From: Hydractinia symbiolongicarpus
Taxonomy: Eukaryota; Cnidaria; Hydrozoa; Anthoathecata; Hydractiniidae
Direction of reading: 5' to 3'
DNA: 64,000 nucleotides
NCBI RefSeq assembly: GCF_029227915.1
Contig: NC_079887.1
Span: 15,054,001 to 15,118,000 of the forward strand
Part shown: piece after piece, positions 23,702 to 36,826 of the stretch
How the letters are laid out: each line of letters starts with the position of its first letter
How positions within the stretch are numbered: position 1 is the first letter of the stretch
Translations under genes and position numbers: made by a program
Notes under the pieces: generated by a model
What the model was told of the DNA's origin: nothing
The model's input: the letters and a program-made list of their open reading frames with translations, nothing else
The model's database searches: none

Positions 23702-25219
23702 CGACCTGAAAGTTACGGTCAAACCTTTTATACAGCCGGGCTTTCCAAGAATAGCTTCGTTTTCAAAAAAATTATTTTTGTCAAATCTAAATAAAATCGA
23801 ACCAAAATATTAGATTGCTCTAAAAACATCATTTTTGTCATGATAATTTAAATTTCTATCTGAATATCCTTACTTGAAGAGCACAGAAGCAGTATAAAAT
23901 TTTGGAAGACGTCATAATTATTATAATTTATGAAATTTGGGAAAGGTGTGTGTCTTTGCCGCCGGCCTCAATATTAAAGAATCGAGAGCCTCTAAGGATG
24001 AGGTTGCGTAACCAATAGAAAGTTGTTTAAAAATTGTCATTCAAAAATATGAAACTTTGATTTGAACGTAAATATGATTGTAGCGATAGCGATAAATATA
24101 TAACATATGAATAAACTGCATTGTGAATCCACACTACCACATCAATCCACCCCTGTGTAGATGAGCAAGTTACACTAATGACGGCTGCGTCTTTTTGTTC
24201 ACATTGAAGTTCAAAATAATGCGTTTTATATTTTTATACAATAGACAAAACTTAACTTGACTTAACTTGACTTAACTTGACTTAACAATAACAATAAAAC
24301 ATGCTTATATCAGCACACGGCAACACAAAACGATGCAGCAAATTTACCGCTATTTTGGCCTACTTTGGTCTTGGCATACCTCTTTGGTTTTGTTCGGCAA
24401 AGGATAAAATATAATGCCTGCCTGTAATGAGTCTGAACTTTTTATGTTACAGGTTCATGATGAAAGTCATGTAACGTCATACAGTCATAAAATGTCTTGA
24501 TAAAAACTTAAAATAAATAATTTGTTGCTTCAAATGAGATTAAAATGAAGAATCCCAAACATTACTATTATTTCATCATGTACATTGTTTTTTAAGTTCC
24601 CCCGTTTTCCATATAATATGGCCTTTTCTGTTAGTAAACTTGTGGGGTAAGTTGGCAAAAGTTGATTTAACTCAATCCGTAATATAATTTGGATGAAAGT
24701 GACAAAAAAATGCAGTTTTTTTCCTAAAAATATTGGTGCTTATGTCATGTCAATAAACTTGCTAAAACAAGAGATTATGCCACAAAAGCATGCCGAAGTA
24801 AGATATGATATATTGACGTCATTGAGATCATAATGGTGTCAGGCTGGTAAATTGGTATTTCTCTCGAATAGATAGATAAGATAAATTTCTGCCATCCCAT
24901 CCTTAATTTTATCAGACATGTTCGTGTTCATTTCATTTTTTTATCTGTCGTGTGTTGCATTAATTTAAGACTCGTTTAAAAGTCATTGAATTGGTTTTTA
25001 AAAGACGCTTGTGTTTCCTCCATTTATAAAATTTTATCTAAAATTTTGGCCATTCTTTGATTTAGTAACTTTGCGTTTGCAGTTATTGCTTTTATCAACG
25101 CTAGTCCTTGTTTTTTAAAATTTATCTTCCATAATTTTTTCTGTAGTTGTTTACACTCCATACATATTATACATGTTATATATTAAAAGTAAAATGTAAA
25201 CAGTTTTCGCCCATCCTTT
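23702..25219. other. Intergenic, repeats only
   Basis: I see no supported gene here. A simple 10 bp repeat (CTTAACTTGA, about three and a half units) lies at 24249-24286. The rest is AT-rich sequence with no ORF of note and no splice pattern. Confidence 0.5.
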
Positions 25220-25535
25220 AAATTAAACTGTTGCAACAAAGTGGACAGAAATATATCACATTGGGTATTGATGCCCATTTCAAAAGTTTCGTGTTTCCGT
25301 TACGGAAAATGGTTTTCACGGACACACAGACAGACAGACGACGGCTATTATTAAAGAGACTAGTCGTTGCCCGTGGAAAAATCCACGGGTTCGCCCCTCC
25401 TTATATATACCCGTCGCAACAAAGTGGATAAAAAGATATCGCATTTGATATTGGTGTTTCCGTAACATTATTTTCTAACTCAGCGGGGGTCCGCGCAGAG
25501 ACAGACAGACGACGGCTATTATTATAGAGATATTT
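25220..25535 (+). repeat. Two tandem copies of the CCACGGG hairpin repeat family
   Basis: Each copy contains GCAACAAAGTGGA, an ATATCRCATTTG-like block, a run of CAGACAGACGACGGCTATTA, and the hairpin CCCGTGGAAAAATCCACGGG (about 25370-25389). The unit is roughly 150-170 bp. Related units lie at 28645-29065, 20970-21055 and 41640-41670. The small ORF at 25231-25431 is produced by the repeat and is not a gene. Confidence 0.65.
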
Positions 25536-25903
25536 ATAAAATTTTATTTGAAATGCTTCACAAACTGCATTTTAACATTTTTCAACTCAAGTATTGATTG
25601 TGCATGCACAACAGTATTTATATAATTCAATTTATAGCGAGGTGGAATGCAGCACATGCTGCTGCAACCTAAAGCCCAGGGTTTCCTAATAATGAAAGAG
25701 AAGACCGGCCCTGGTTTCAGGGTTGGTGTTGGGGCTAATTATCGCTTTGGAAAATAAGGGGTGCATTTGTATGAGCTTTGAAGGAGGAACTATCGTATCA
25801 CGGTAAACAAAGGGAGGCAATTAATTGCAATTATATACTATTATAACAATAATAAAATCAACACAAATCATTATTTTTAATTATCTCTTAAGAAGTACCA
25901 TTT

Positions 25904-28173
25904 CAGGCGCGGATCCAGGGTTTGTCAGATAAGTCGCGTGACTAAGTGTAAATTTGACGAAAAATGTTAGCCAAGCGAATAATGTCGACAATCCAGGTGT
26001 TGCAGACGGAGCGCGTTAAAAAATAACATGTAATTTATTTACGGCGCGAAGCCATGGTTCACAGCCCTCTTCATTTCGCCTATGGCGATGTTGACGTCAA
26101 AGCTGTGACGTCGCTACCATATAGACTGAGAGGGTTGCAAATTATAGCTTACAGATTTTGACTGATTCATTTTGACTAATCAGTCACTCAGTTAGTCAAA
26201 AATCAAATAGCTATGGCCCGCAACCCTCCCCATCTCACCTAAGGGGCATGTGACGTCAAAATCGTGACGTAATTTTCACACTCTATGCGTAGTCCAACAA
26301 TATGTGGCCCGCAGCCGGCGTAGGAAATTTAGGTTCCGTACTGCGTGGTTACTTATAACCTGTTAGGCTATAGTTTTAACTCCCATCCGTCAGGATTAGT
26401 CAAAGACTCACGCCTTTTGGCTTGGATTCTTTCCGTACTATCATAGCTACTGCGGACATGTTGGCGCGGGTGCTTACTAATTTAAAGTGTGATAATGTTG
26501 AATCTGTTCGTAAAATCCAAAAAGAACTTTTAGAAATTGTTTATTCTCGGACATTTTTGTTGTCTGGGGATATTTATCCCTTGGTTGGTAAAAGTCTTCA
26601 TCGGAATTCAGGTATATATACATTCCATCTGAGGCGAGGTGTGAAGATAAAGGAATTATTGCTTTAAGGTGAGAAGTATGTTTTTTACTCTCCAACACAC
26701 CTTGCATGTATTTAAGGGTTTTCAGTATATTTGCTACCAAAAGCTAGTTTGGGAGAGCTTTTTTCAACAGACTATCAAGAACAAATACAAAAAGATTTAG
26801 CTAATTAGCTATAGCTAGCCAGCTGGATAATTGTTTTTGTAATATGAGCTTTGAACAGAATTTTCAGCATTGTGGAGGAGTTCTTTCTCAATTAATATTT
26901 GTGTTGGTATTAGAAGCAAGAACTTGACATCTGGATAAGTAAGGATGGTGAAGAAAATAAAGAACTCTTCGAATGGCTATTAGGAAACAAAGTTTGTTGA
27001 GTGAAAGGTCATGGTAAAATGTATTATACAGCTCAGCATCGTTGGTATTGGTAGGTGATAATTCTCTTGTTGATATTTTGAGAACCTTGACATCCATAGA
27101 ACTTTTCTTGCATCCTTCTTTTTATTCCAAGCATCCTTGTTTTCAATTGCTTTTAAAAACCAAAAGGCAAATATTTTTATATCTGAAAAAAGTTTATTCA
27201 GATTTTCCCTTTCCCATATTGTTTGTGATATGACTTTTCTCCTGAGGAGGCAGTTAAAGCCGAAGCAATCAACATCTGTACCCCCAGATGGGGTCTCCTT
27301 TTCTATCAATATTTGCCTTGTCAACAGTAATAAAGAGAAAAATTAATACGTTTTACCCACAGTTCGGCTTTTTACTGTTTCGAACTCTCTTTACACAGTG
27401 TATATTGCCACGCCCATCTATTTTACCTGATGGAGATCAGTTAAAAATTTTATTTTGTTATGAAGGTATTGGTGTAGACTTCAAGCCTTGTTCCAGGTTG
27501 CAACCTTCTTAAGCGAAAGTCGCATTTTCCTATTTCAGCATGCAAAAAAGCAGAAAATTGCCCTTCTTAATTCTTCTTAAAGTTCAAACGAAACTTGAGT
27601 TTAGCCCTATGAATAAACAAATATATCTGAATAAATACATGGGTTGAGGTGTATGTATCATATCACGTGTATGTACATTTCATCTTCATTATCCTGATCT
27701 TTCCATATTCTTATTGTTTTTGTTATGATTGTGTTATATTTTGCTGTCCATGGCTGGTGTGATCCCCTAGTCATGCTGATGAAGCCTGATATTGGCAGAA
27801 ACAGCAAGAGTTTATAAATATTGAAATATATTCACAATTGTCTCACTTTATTGTAGTTAATCCCTGTTAATTTTAGTGCCTTTATCTATCTTAAATAAGA
27901 CGTGTAGGACGGAGAGTTGATTCTTATAAAAAATGTTCTTGGAGATTTTCTTATAGCTTACCGTTTCTTTTCGTCAATTTTATTAATAACTAGATAAATC
28001 GGTAGACAATTTTCGGCGATTTTTGTACCCGCAAAGCTTAAATTAGTGAAAGATTCTGACCCCACCTGGGAGGGGGGGCTTACAGCGCCCCCAGGACCCC
28101 TAGCTGCTAAATTCAAGACTTGCGCAGCAGCAATATTTTGACTAAGTCTAAAAAAAGTCTGGATCCGCCCCTG
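25904..28173. mobile_element. hAT-like terminal-inverted-repeat element with unknown interior
   Basis: The left end CAGGCGCGGATCCAGGGTTT and the right end (reverse complement CAGGGGCGGATCCAGACTTT) are inverted repeats. CCATTT flanks both sides (25898-25903 and 28174-28179). The right subterminal region has AGCGCCCCCAGGACCCCTAG, a sequence style common in hAT-type elements. The interior contains small ORFs (26422-26667 plus, 26980-27324 minus) without any domain I recognise, and a duplicated block with TGACGTCA sites (26080-26270). No transposase was found. hAT elements normally give 8 bp duplications, and only six bases match here. Confidence 0.5.
26060..26280. repeat. Duplicated CRE-like block
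   Basis: Two diverged direct copies (about 26060-26115 and 26215-26265) contain CCCTC...CGCCTA-like, then TGACGTCAAA, then GTGACGT. TGACGTCA is the perfect CREB/ATF palindrome. The copies lie 5' of a small plus-strand ORF at 26422. Whether they act as regulatory sites or are part of a mobile element is unknown. Confidence 0.4.
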
Positions 28174-28644
28174 CCATTTCTGCTATACTACTTCTTCTCC
28201 ACGCTTCATTAATTCTGTACAAACTAATTGATTTATTGAGTATGTATTGATGCCGAAGGGTTTAAGCTTTTCAACCATAATGTTTTAGCAATCTAGTTCT
28301 CAGGGATTTTATATTTCTTAACAGCCCTGGCACTTTTCACACCTTAGAGAGCGCAAAATTTCACATAAATAATTTTAAAATTGTCCCCAAACAAGGTTAG
28401 TTCATATGAAAGAGCCTAAAAAGTTGTTTATTTTTTAAAAAAATTATCAGTTTTTGAGATACAACATTTGAGTGAAAAGTTGTTGTGAAAATTTTCCCGG
28501 AAAAAAAGGTCGGCCATTTAGTATTTACCTTGAATCGAAGTGATCAAATTCATGTTAATTTCAATAACTCGAATCGTCAGAGAATTAATTTTTTTTGTGT
28601 TAAACTTACTTACTTTATGGTGGTTAAATGTGTTCTAAAAGGAC

Positions 28645-29070
28645 TAGTTATTAGCCCGTGAAAAATCAACGAAAATTCGCACCTCGCAGCAAAGTAGATA
28701 ATAAATGTATCATGGTTTAGCATGACACGAATTTTGCTTACAGACAGACAACGGCTATTATTATAGAGACCAGCCGCTATCCTATGGAAAGTCCACGGGA
28801 ATTAGCCAATCGCAGCAAACTCGATAAAAAATATATCGCATTTGTTAATCGTAGCTTAAAGATTTCGTGCATGGTTGGCGGAACTCGCGTCTGCTAGAAA
28901 GAGAAGATACAGCTATTATGACAGAGAATAAGGCAGGGATTTTGGCGGAACATCCGATATATATAACATATATAACGATCAAGAACACGCAATATCCGTT
29001 TATCATGGATTCCCCTGTCGCAGCTCACAGCTACCAACTTTATCTCGCAGATAGACGAAGGGTATTATAA
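28645..29070 (+). repeat. Tandem degenerate copies of the CCACGGG hairpin repeat
   Basis: About three units of roughly 140 bp are seen, with CGCAGCAAAGTAGATAAT, ACAGACAGACAACGGCTATT and GAAAGTCCACGGGA recurring. They match the array at 25220-25535 but are more diverged. The 28867-29070 ORF lies inside and is considered spurious. Confidence 0.55.
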
Positions 29071-29203
29071 AAATTCGTAGAGAGTCCTTAGCGAGTGGGA
29101 AAGGGGGGGGGGGGATTTTCAAGCGTACGATTAGTGTACTATGGTAGCAAGTAGTATCCAATTCTCTCTCCGCACTCGTTTCTATAATCAAATTATGATC
29201 ACA

Positions 29204-29209
29204 TTTATT
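29204..29209 (-). terminator. Candidate polyadenylation signal of gene B
   Basis: TTTATT on the plus strand reads AATAAA in the direction of gene B, about 155 nt past its stop codon. The distance is typical for a 3' UTR. Confidence 0.45.
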
Positions 29210-29362
29210 TTGTGAAGCAAGCTATTTGACTATACGATAGCACATGCACCTGTGCTGACTGCTGTCTTTGGCGACTTCTGGTATTGTTGCTATCTCCCCT
29301 GAAAGAACAACACTATGCACGCAGCATCATTGAATGTATTTAACATTCAAAAAAATGTGTCA

Positions 29363-32300
29363 TTACAACGGGTATAGCTTTTTTGCACAATGTTCTGACA
29401 TACATATGTACCAAGTGTTCCAGCAATCATATTGTGCTTCTGGTGACGATTTGTTTATCAAACATTTCTCCTCATCTTTGTTGCACTGTAACAAAAAGGT
29501 TGGAAAAATGTGGTTATTTCTTGTAAAGGAATATAAGATTTGTGGTGTCACGATAGAATAGAATTCAACGCGATATAAAACCATGCAGTCTGCTTTTGCT
29601 TCTGTGTACGAACGAGGGCCACCGAACTCATAGTTATTCCGAATTGTGTTATAATTTGAAGACAGCGGAGCCTGATCCGAATATAACTTTTGTATTTAAG
29701 GAATTTTTATGGTGCGGTGCTTTGGGCGTGACTGTTTCTTTACTGTGCGCCCTCGTTTTTTCAAATAGTAAAACTCGTTCAAGAATTAATGTAGACTAAT
29801 ACTAATGACGAAACTAACTAAGCGTCATATTCTTATCTAAAACAAACGTTTCTAGTAGTAATTAAGCAACACACTCACTTTATTGAATTGACACTTTCCC
29901 TTTAAACAACCTTTCAACTGTTCCATGGCTTTGTTTTTATCCACCACATCATCAGCACTTTTATAATCAGTTTGAAACTCGGCGAAGCACTAAATAAACA
30001 AAAGCAATGTAGGATTTAAGGAAAGGGAGTTAAGGTGGAAGACTGGCATAAATTCTACTTTTATTATTATTATTATCATCGAAATTATTTATCCACAATC
30101 CCTAACAAAAAATGATGGGACGAGGGCTCTTTTTCGGCCATTTTTTATCAAAGTTGGCAAACGCATCACCTTGCAAATTCCCAGGAGAACTGCCTTTTTA
30201 GATGCCTAGGTTAGGTAAGCAGCGTTTAAATTTCTTTGTAGTCGCACTCTATGCCACGTCTGCTTCACGGAACAATTAACTTTAGGACCACAAGGGCCCC
30301 CAAATTTTAAAAAATGGCCACGCTGACGTCAGCAAGAATTAGCACATTCGGAAAGTTGGAATCTATCCAATCCAAACAACCTAAGATCCAAAGTTCTATG
30401 TCCGCTGTAAATATTGACGAGCTCACATTGCGTGGATATAATTTTGAAATCGCCTTAGTAAATACTTGCAGAGACGAATTCGAAATTTACCAACGTCTTA
30501 ATATATTCTTTCAGAGAATGCAGGATAGTCTCTTCAGTTCCTATTAGCACCGTTATCGGGGATCTTGCGAAAGGGGACCTAGTGCATTTATAGCTACTAT
30601 TTGTGTTAAGAAAGCAATCGAAAGTCAGCCACCTAAGATATTAATCCTATGCTGAACGCTCAGCAACAAAAATCGATTCACACTTTTATATTAATATTTA
30701 TATATTTATATATTTATTTTATTGAACTCATGACCCTGCGCACTGGGATCGATTGCTGCACCACAATGCTACCAGATTCTAAAAGTATTAAAGGCAAGAA
30801 ATAATCTTCGAATGTTAATTAAAGATGAGTTTTTCAACCCTTTTGCTTCGAAATGAAAATAAAATGTGATAGAACCTTTTTTGTTAACACGGAAAGAACT
30901 CTTTCTCAAGAAATGATGAATAAAATGCAAGCCTAAAGCACATAAAAAAAACTCATGATTAATTTTTTACAACTATTCCCTTACCCTTTCAACACCTGGA
31001 TCATTACTACTTTTTGCTTCATCTTGCGTTTTACCAACTGTGTATGGTGTTGGAGCCTCGACTACGTGGGTACTGTCTTGGGGGTTACTGGCACTTGGGT
31101 TTTTAGGCTTAGATTTATCTATATCAGGATTATCGTTTTTGGAATTATCATTTTGAGGATTACCATTCGCAGTATTGTCATCACTAGGCTTGCCATTGTT
31201 ATCACCATTAGAATTGTCAACAATAATTTTATCAGGGCTTTTAATATTAGGCTCTCGATGAATATTTTTCTTTCTTGAGTGTTTCAAAGAAGATTTCTCT
31301 TCATGCACGTCATGTTCAAATTCATATCCTGGAAGCTGACCATCCACAAATAAGGTCTCGTCTTCGGCGCTGTCGTCGTCGTCACCTGATTCAGAGGGGT
31401 TAGGCTGTGGGATAAGTGAGATTTGAGGACGGTAAGGTGATTCGCCACTGGATATGGGTTCAGAATCAGTATAAATGATGTTTGATTCGCCAGCATTACC
31501 ATCGTTGTGAATTTCTTTGTGACGTTTTTTACCTTCGTTGAAACATAACCATAAAATGGCATCATAAGAAAAACGTAAATAACTATGAAATCTATTTTTG
31601 AAATTTTTTATGACACAAAAATTTTCACTCTATTATTCGGATACAGCAGAGTCTCGCTAACTGAATCAGCCAAATTATTAATAAGTCAGACTGATTTCCA
31701 ACTCCTCTTAAATTTTCTTTGCTAACTTAGGATAGATTAAACGCTTAATTTGTACGCCTGATAAGTTGAAACATTCCCTCATATTATAATTAGTCCTTAG
31801 ACCGAGTATCTGTTTAACTAGGGTGTTTGCCTCGAATTTGTAAGATTTAAAACTTCGAACATTCGAAAATAAAGTTAATATGTCGTGCCGGGTTTGTAAT
31901 AACAGCGGCTCATTTGTAGTAAGAGTAAATGAGTGGTCAAAACTGTTTGTTCACCCCTGTAGTCAATATCAACCATTGCTTTTATTATATTTTGATAATA
32001 GCGCAAAATGGTACTAATGGAAAAAGAGGCAAAAGAAGAAATAAATCCTTGCTTTTTCAGACACTTACAACCAGGAATAATATTGTTAAGTGTGTTTTCC
32101 TAGAGTACAATATAACAATAGTGAATTTTTCTGCTTTGATGGTTAGCATTACGTAGTATTGTTGAAGTTAAAAACTACATAGCGGGGTTGCAAGGGTATG
32201 GACCACCAAAAGAGATATAATATTTTATTAGCTACTATCACAAAGATATGCACCACCATAACAATTCAAACACCTGAATTACAACAGCCGTAGGATATTA

Positions 32301-33029
32301 GAACTCAACACATCATCTGATTTCACAGGGATTCCAAAGAAACACTGGAATACTAGATTTTACTAAGACATCACCAGAAGCATCGGTTTAAATAACGGAA
32401 TCTTCACTCCATTTGATATCAGCACGACGTTCAATCGAATCATAGATCTCAGCACCAGAAAATTAGCAAATCATTCACCAAAACTATCAATTCCAACAAC
32501 AAGATCAACAAAACATTTTATTTCAATCGAACAAAAAGAGCTTTATTACAAAACGCGTAACAACAAATACCAATTTGTCGTCCTGAAAGATTTCTATCAA
32601 TTATTTCTATCAGGTTGCTGGTTTTACAAAAGAAACTGAAAAACTGATATTTATCGAGATTTCACATCATATAATTGTATAAAAATTGTGTATTTATGTT
32701 ATGTTTTATATTGAAAAAGAAGAAAATTTGACATATTAATACACCTGAGATTTTTTTTCATTTTTTTTATAATATCGATAAGTCAGACGTTCCCGAAAAG
32801 TCCGACTTATCGAGAGCTCCGTTTTACTAGAAAATTTGCCAAGTTGGACGCTTTTCCCATTCCCCTTGAGTGTCCGAGTTAACAGGAGTCTACTGTATTG
32901 TTAATGATTGCAGACCATCTTACCCCACCCCAACATTTCTTTTTATAACGAGCAATAAAAGGTACCTTTGTTGTGTTTTGCATCTACCAGAATTACCATT
33001 GATGCCAGCAGAATAGTTAATAACTTCAT
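29363..33029 (-). CDS. Gene B: secreted protein with disordered acidic linker and eight-cysteine C-terminal domain (281 aa)
   Basis: Exons 32966-33029, 30985-31532, 29879-29989 and 29363-29485 join in frame (846 nt). Exon 1 encodes MKLLTILLASMVILVDA, a signal peptide. Exon 2 encodes about 180 residues of low-complexity sequence with an acidic run (SGDDDDSAED) and many Asn, Asp, Lys and Pro, probably disordered. Exons 3 and 4 encode eight cysteines: CFAEF, LKGCLKGKCQ, CNKDEEKC, YDCWNTWYIC and EHC. The exon phases (1, 0, 0) and the CFA, KN.A, CL...C..NK and CW.xWY.C motifs match gene E on the opposite strand, so the two are paralogues. Intron 1 is mostly a Tigger-like element. The family is unknown to me; an extracellular disulfide-stabilised protein is the safe description. 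Confidence 0.75.
30715..30785 (-). repeat. Possible tRNA-derived SINE in gene B intron 2
   Basis: On the minus strand TCTGGTAGCATTGTGGTGCA resembles an A box and GGTCATGAGTTCAATAG a B box, about 35 bp apart. The arms do not form a convincing complete tRNA. A short repeat of TATTTATA lies beside it. Confidence 0.3.
31644..32895. mobile_element. Tigger/pogo-like element with TA flanks, in gene B intron 1
   Basis: The left end CAGCAGAGTCTCGCTAACTG and the right end (reverse complement CAGTAGACTCCTGTTAACTC) are inverted repeats. TA flanks both sides (31642-31643 and 32896-32897), the target duplication of Tc1/mariner and pogo elements. Subterminal GTCAGAC and TCCGACTTATCGAG sequences are typical of such ends. 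The 1252 bp interior shows no transposase ORF, so it is a non-autonomous or decayed copy. It makes up nearly 90 percent of intron 31533-32965. Confidence 0.7.
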
Positions 33030-36000
33030 TTTCAAACAAAATTCTAAACAAATATAGAACAGAAGCCAAAGAGAATAATTCTACTTTCTGTTGTTAGATG
33101 CTGTAAGATATTGAAAATAAAAAAAATTTGGTGCTGGGATAAATCATATTAAAGAAAATTTTTCACAATAATTTTAGAAATATAATTGCTACTCTCAAAC
33201 AGGTATGCTATGGAATCTGAGATCGACACGTTAATTATTTAATATGAGAGTATTATACTCCAGATTTTTAATTTAAGGTAAGAAAAAAGAACTACAAAAT
33301 AAAAAAAAATGAACTATACCTACAGAAGTATATGGCGGATTTTTTTTTGTTCCTTAAAAATTTTTTACGAACAGGAAGCTCCTGCAAACTGCAAATATAC
33401 AGAACCATTGTTTTTGAATTAAACCTTTCCGCATGAATTATTTTTTCCTCTTTCACAGAGAATAGTATTAGTAACTAGTTGTGATGTTTACATAAGGCTA
33501 TCATATATTCCAAAGCTTATTTTGTTCACAATACACTAATATTCCATATATTTTGTTGTTGTTTTTTCTTTGTTTTTTTTTAAAACGTAAAGATGTTTGA
33601 GGAAAAAAATAACATGCGGGATTTTATGACAACACCCTCTGTAAAAACATTTATTTTAAAAAGAATTGAGAACCTTTAAAAAAAAAGAAAGAAAAATATC
33701 ACTAGGAAATACAAATCGTTCATGCCCTTCTCCTTATTATTTCTCCTTCTTTTCATTCTCTCTTTCCGCTTCCATTTGCCAGTCGTTGTTGGGCACACCT
33801 CACAACACTATACAAACACAATTAAAGGCTATGTCTTAAGCATCAAAGAGTTATTGAACAAAAGAGAAAGATTTAGCCATACCGTGTCATGGATCTTATA
33901 GAATGTTTAAGCTAATAACACGGGCGTTGCATAGGAAACAAACGCATTAAAATAAATAGTTCACCAATATTTGAAAAAATTTATCTTTTTACTTATAGCT
34001 ACAGCTCTGAAAAATTTGACGTTAAAATACAGACTGTTGATATTGAATTTCATATCTATTATATATAGTGCTAGCTAAATCTAAGTCAAAAAAGAGTTTG
34101 AAATCGTTTTTTAAAGAAAGTCAAGTTAAGCTAAAATTGATTTTCGCAAATAGGAAGTTTGGCGAAAAACTCGCGAAATCCTCGAAAATTAATTCCATTT
34201 ATTAAGTAGCTGACACTAAACAGGCGAAGAGATGTAATTATACGAAGGAATGTCAAATATAGATAAAAACTCTATGAATAGGATATATTTTTAGACACGC
34301 CTTACTTTGTATTTAATGAAACAGCAATGGAATAATCCATCCGTATAAGTAAATAAAAGAAAGAAAAATTAAGAAATACTTTTAACTTTTTTTTTATAAA
34401 AGCAATTCAAAATTTTTTCCAACAACAACGAATGCAACACTGATATGGTCACATCAATTCTTTTATGTGAGATTGAAAATTAAAACAGAGTTCTTTAGTT
34501 TTATTTGGTCCCCAATGTCTATATCTTGTTCAACTTGAATTTTTTAGATAGTAGAAGTTTCGTTGTGATAAGAAAACTTGTGGATATAAGAAAATGAAAA
34601 ATATGAATTTACGAAACTTTTACAATCCTGGTCCTAAAATTTAGGAAATTAGACATTTTTTTGGCTAATTTTCGGAATAGCCAAACAACAACACTTGGCC
34701 AGTACTGCAGCCAGCAGCAAAGATTTTACTTGAAGAGGGTGTAGGCCATGACAATTGATCTAATATCTTTATGATAAAAAAAAGGAACAACCAGATGAAA
34801 TTAATGATGATCTCGGTTGTTTACAATATAAAAGGTACACAGCGACATTTTTCCGCTTTAGGGTGAATAACAGCTTACGCAAAAAGGTCTAAGTGATAGA
34901 GCACGGCAATTTATATTTACAGCGCATGTGTATTATAGGTGAAAACCATTTTATTGGTTAATTAAAAATGGATTGGTTTCTTGCTTATATTTAGACTCGT
35001 CGAATGCATATCTGTTAATGCATAACAACCAATTAATTAAACATTCAAAGTTTTTAACACAAGAAGACATTTCTGGGTGTGGCATTTTTATCTTAATGTT
35101 GTCATGGCTACTTAAATGTCTTTACTGGAAGCGTTTCAAAGTCTTATAAATCTGTCTGAAGTCCAATTACATTATTTCCAGAAAAATAAATTGTTAATAA
35201 ATTGAACGTGGAACTAAGCTGTTGTGTGTTGTGAAGAAAAGGTGATTTTTTCGTTCTCACTCCAAGATTTCTTTGCGAAACATCTCTTGACATGCATGCT
35301 TTTAGTTTGGCTTTGGCATCTTGTAGTGCTGCTCTATGTTATAGAAGCAAAATGGACGTTAGTTGCTAATTGAGGAATAGTTGCGTAATCTTTTTTAGTT
35401 TTCATTTTCATCAACTTGCTAAAAGTTCATACACATGCGCCTGTTAAGTTGCTTTGACTTTGATTTAAGCTTTGACTTTTATCTTGGGTCGTAAAGGCAA
35501 ATAAATTCTTCATCGTCAGTTATGTTATTTGCATAAGCAAGAAAGAAAACACACTCCTACTTGTCTTCTGAAAGGCATTTTGTTCTCTTCGTAATAAACA
35601 CTTATGTCCATTAATTAAGTTTACTTTAGTTTGAGTAAGGCAATACTTCAAGACGACGACTGCGATCTCGTGCCATTCCCCATGTTCCTGATATTTTGTG
35701 GAAGCATACGGAAAAGTCAACAGTACTTTTTTTCTGCAGCAATAGCATATTATGCGGAAAAGTCAAAATTGCTTATATTCTTTTTCTGTAGCGATATATC
35801 CGGAGTTCAGCGTTACGTCTTCCGGCTAATTTTATTGCAATATCCTGATATATACTGATATATAATGATAGGTGAATGTTCATAGTTATCATCCCACTAT
35901 TAAGGTGCAATGACGGACAAAAAAAGGAGAAAATATCCCACTTAAAAAAGGTTGATGTCGGAAGGTCAAAAAGCATTGAAACACAAAGGAGTTGTGACCA

Positions 36001-36826
36001 TTCATCAGTTTTTGAAACTTGCTTAAGAAATAACTTTTGTACATCTACGACAAGTACCTTCCAATTCTCTGCCTGTAAGAATGTTTTTACAGGTCAAGAG
36101 AATTTGAAGCCGAAGATGTAACGTTAGATAGCTAGAACAAAGAAATAATATATATATAGGAGCATTGTTTTTTTTTTTAACTTAAATTTCAAAAATCATC
36201 AAAGTTTCCTAGTATATAAAAAATCCGAAGATAACCTTCGTTTTTCACACCTTTCACAAGAAACGCAATATGTTGACCCTTAAATAATTCTGAAATTTGA
36301 TTTTTAAATAATTGTTTAAAGCATCGACTAATACTAGCTAACCCTAAATATATCGAAACTAGCCCTTAAATCTTATGGAATCCATGTTATCGGTAAAATC
36401 TACAGTTCGGGTTAAGCTTTAACTTGAGATTTATAATATAGCTTGAACCATCCAGGTAAAGCATTCTTTAAAGCTGGTTTCCCAAATATGTTTTTGTTTC
36501 AACCTTCACAAAAAAAATAGGAGAATTCGATTTTAGAATTTCATCTGCTCTTAAGAACATCAAAGAGAATGTAAAAATTCAGACATATTTGTGACTTTGA
36601 GACGTTTCCAGTAAAGACATAAAACGTATAAAGATGCTGTTTTGTTTTGTTTCGCTAAATTGAAAGATTTACTAAATGAAATGCACTTCTCGGCAAGAGA
36701 ACGATTGTAAGTATCGTTTTTTGAAATGCATCTCTATAGTAATAGCCATATTTTGTTTGACTGCCAAAAGCGGGTCGTGCTAACGACGCACGAAATCTTC
36801 AAGCTGTGAATAACAAAGTTGATATA
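33030..36826. other. Intergenic, no supported gene
   Basis: AT-rich sequence upstream of gene B. Poly-A and poly-T runs are frequent. A GCGAAAAACTCGCGAAATCC stretch near 34150 belongs to the dispersed TTCGCGAA family. ORFs at 35520-36121 on both strands are short, overlap each other and show no domain. I see no splice-supported coding sequence. Confidence 0.45.

Noticed and set aside
26422-27324. ORFs 26422-26667 (plus) and 26980-27324 (minus) as host genes
   Set aside because: They lie within the hAT-like element, show no domain I recognise and cannot be joined to other exons. They are mentioned only under that element.
29596-29799. 67-residue ORF with one possible membrane helix
   Set aside because: It lies antisense within gene B intron 3 and shows no recognisable domain or splice pattern.
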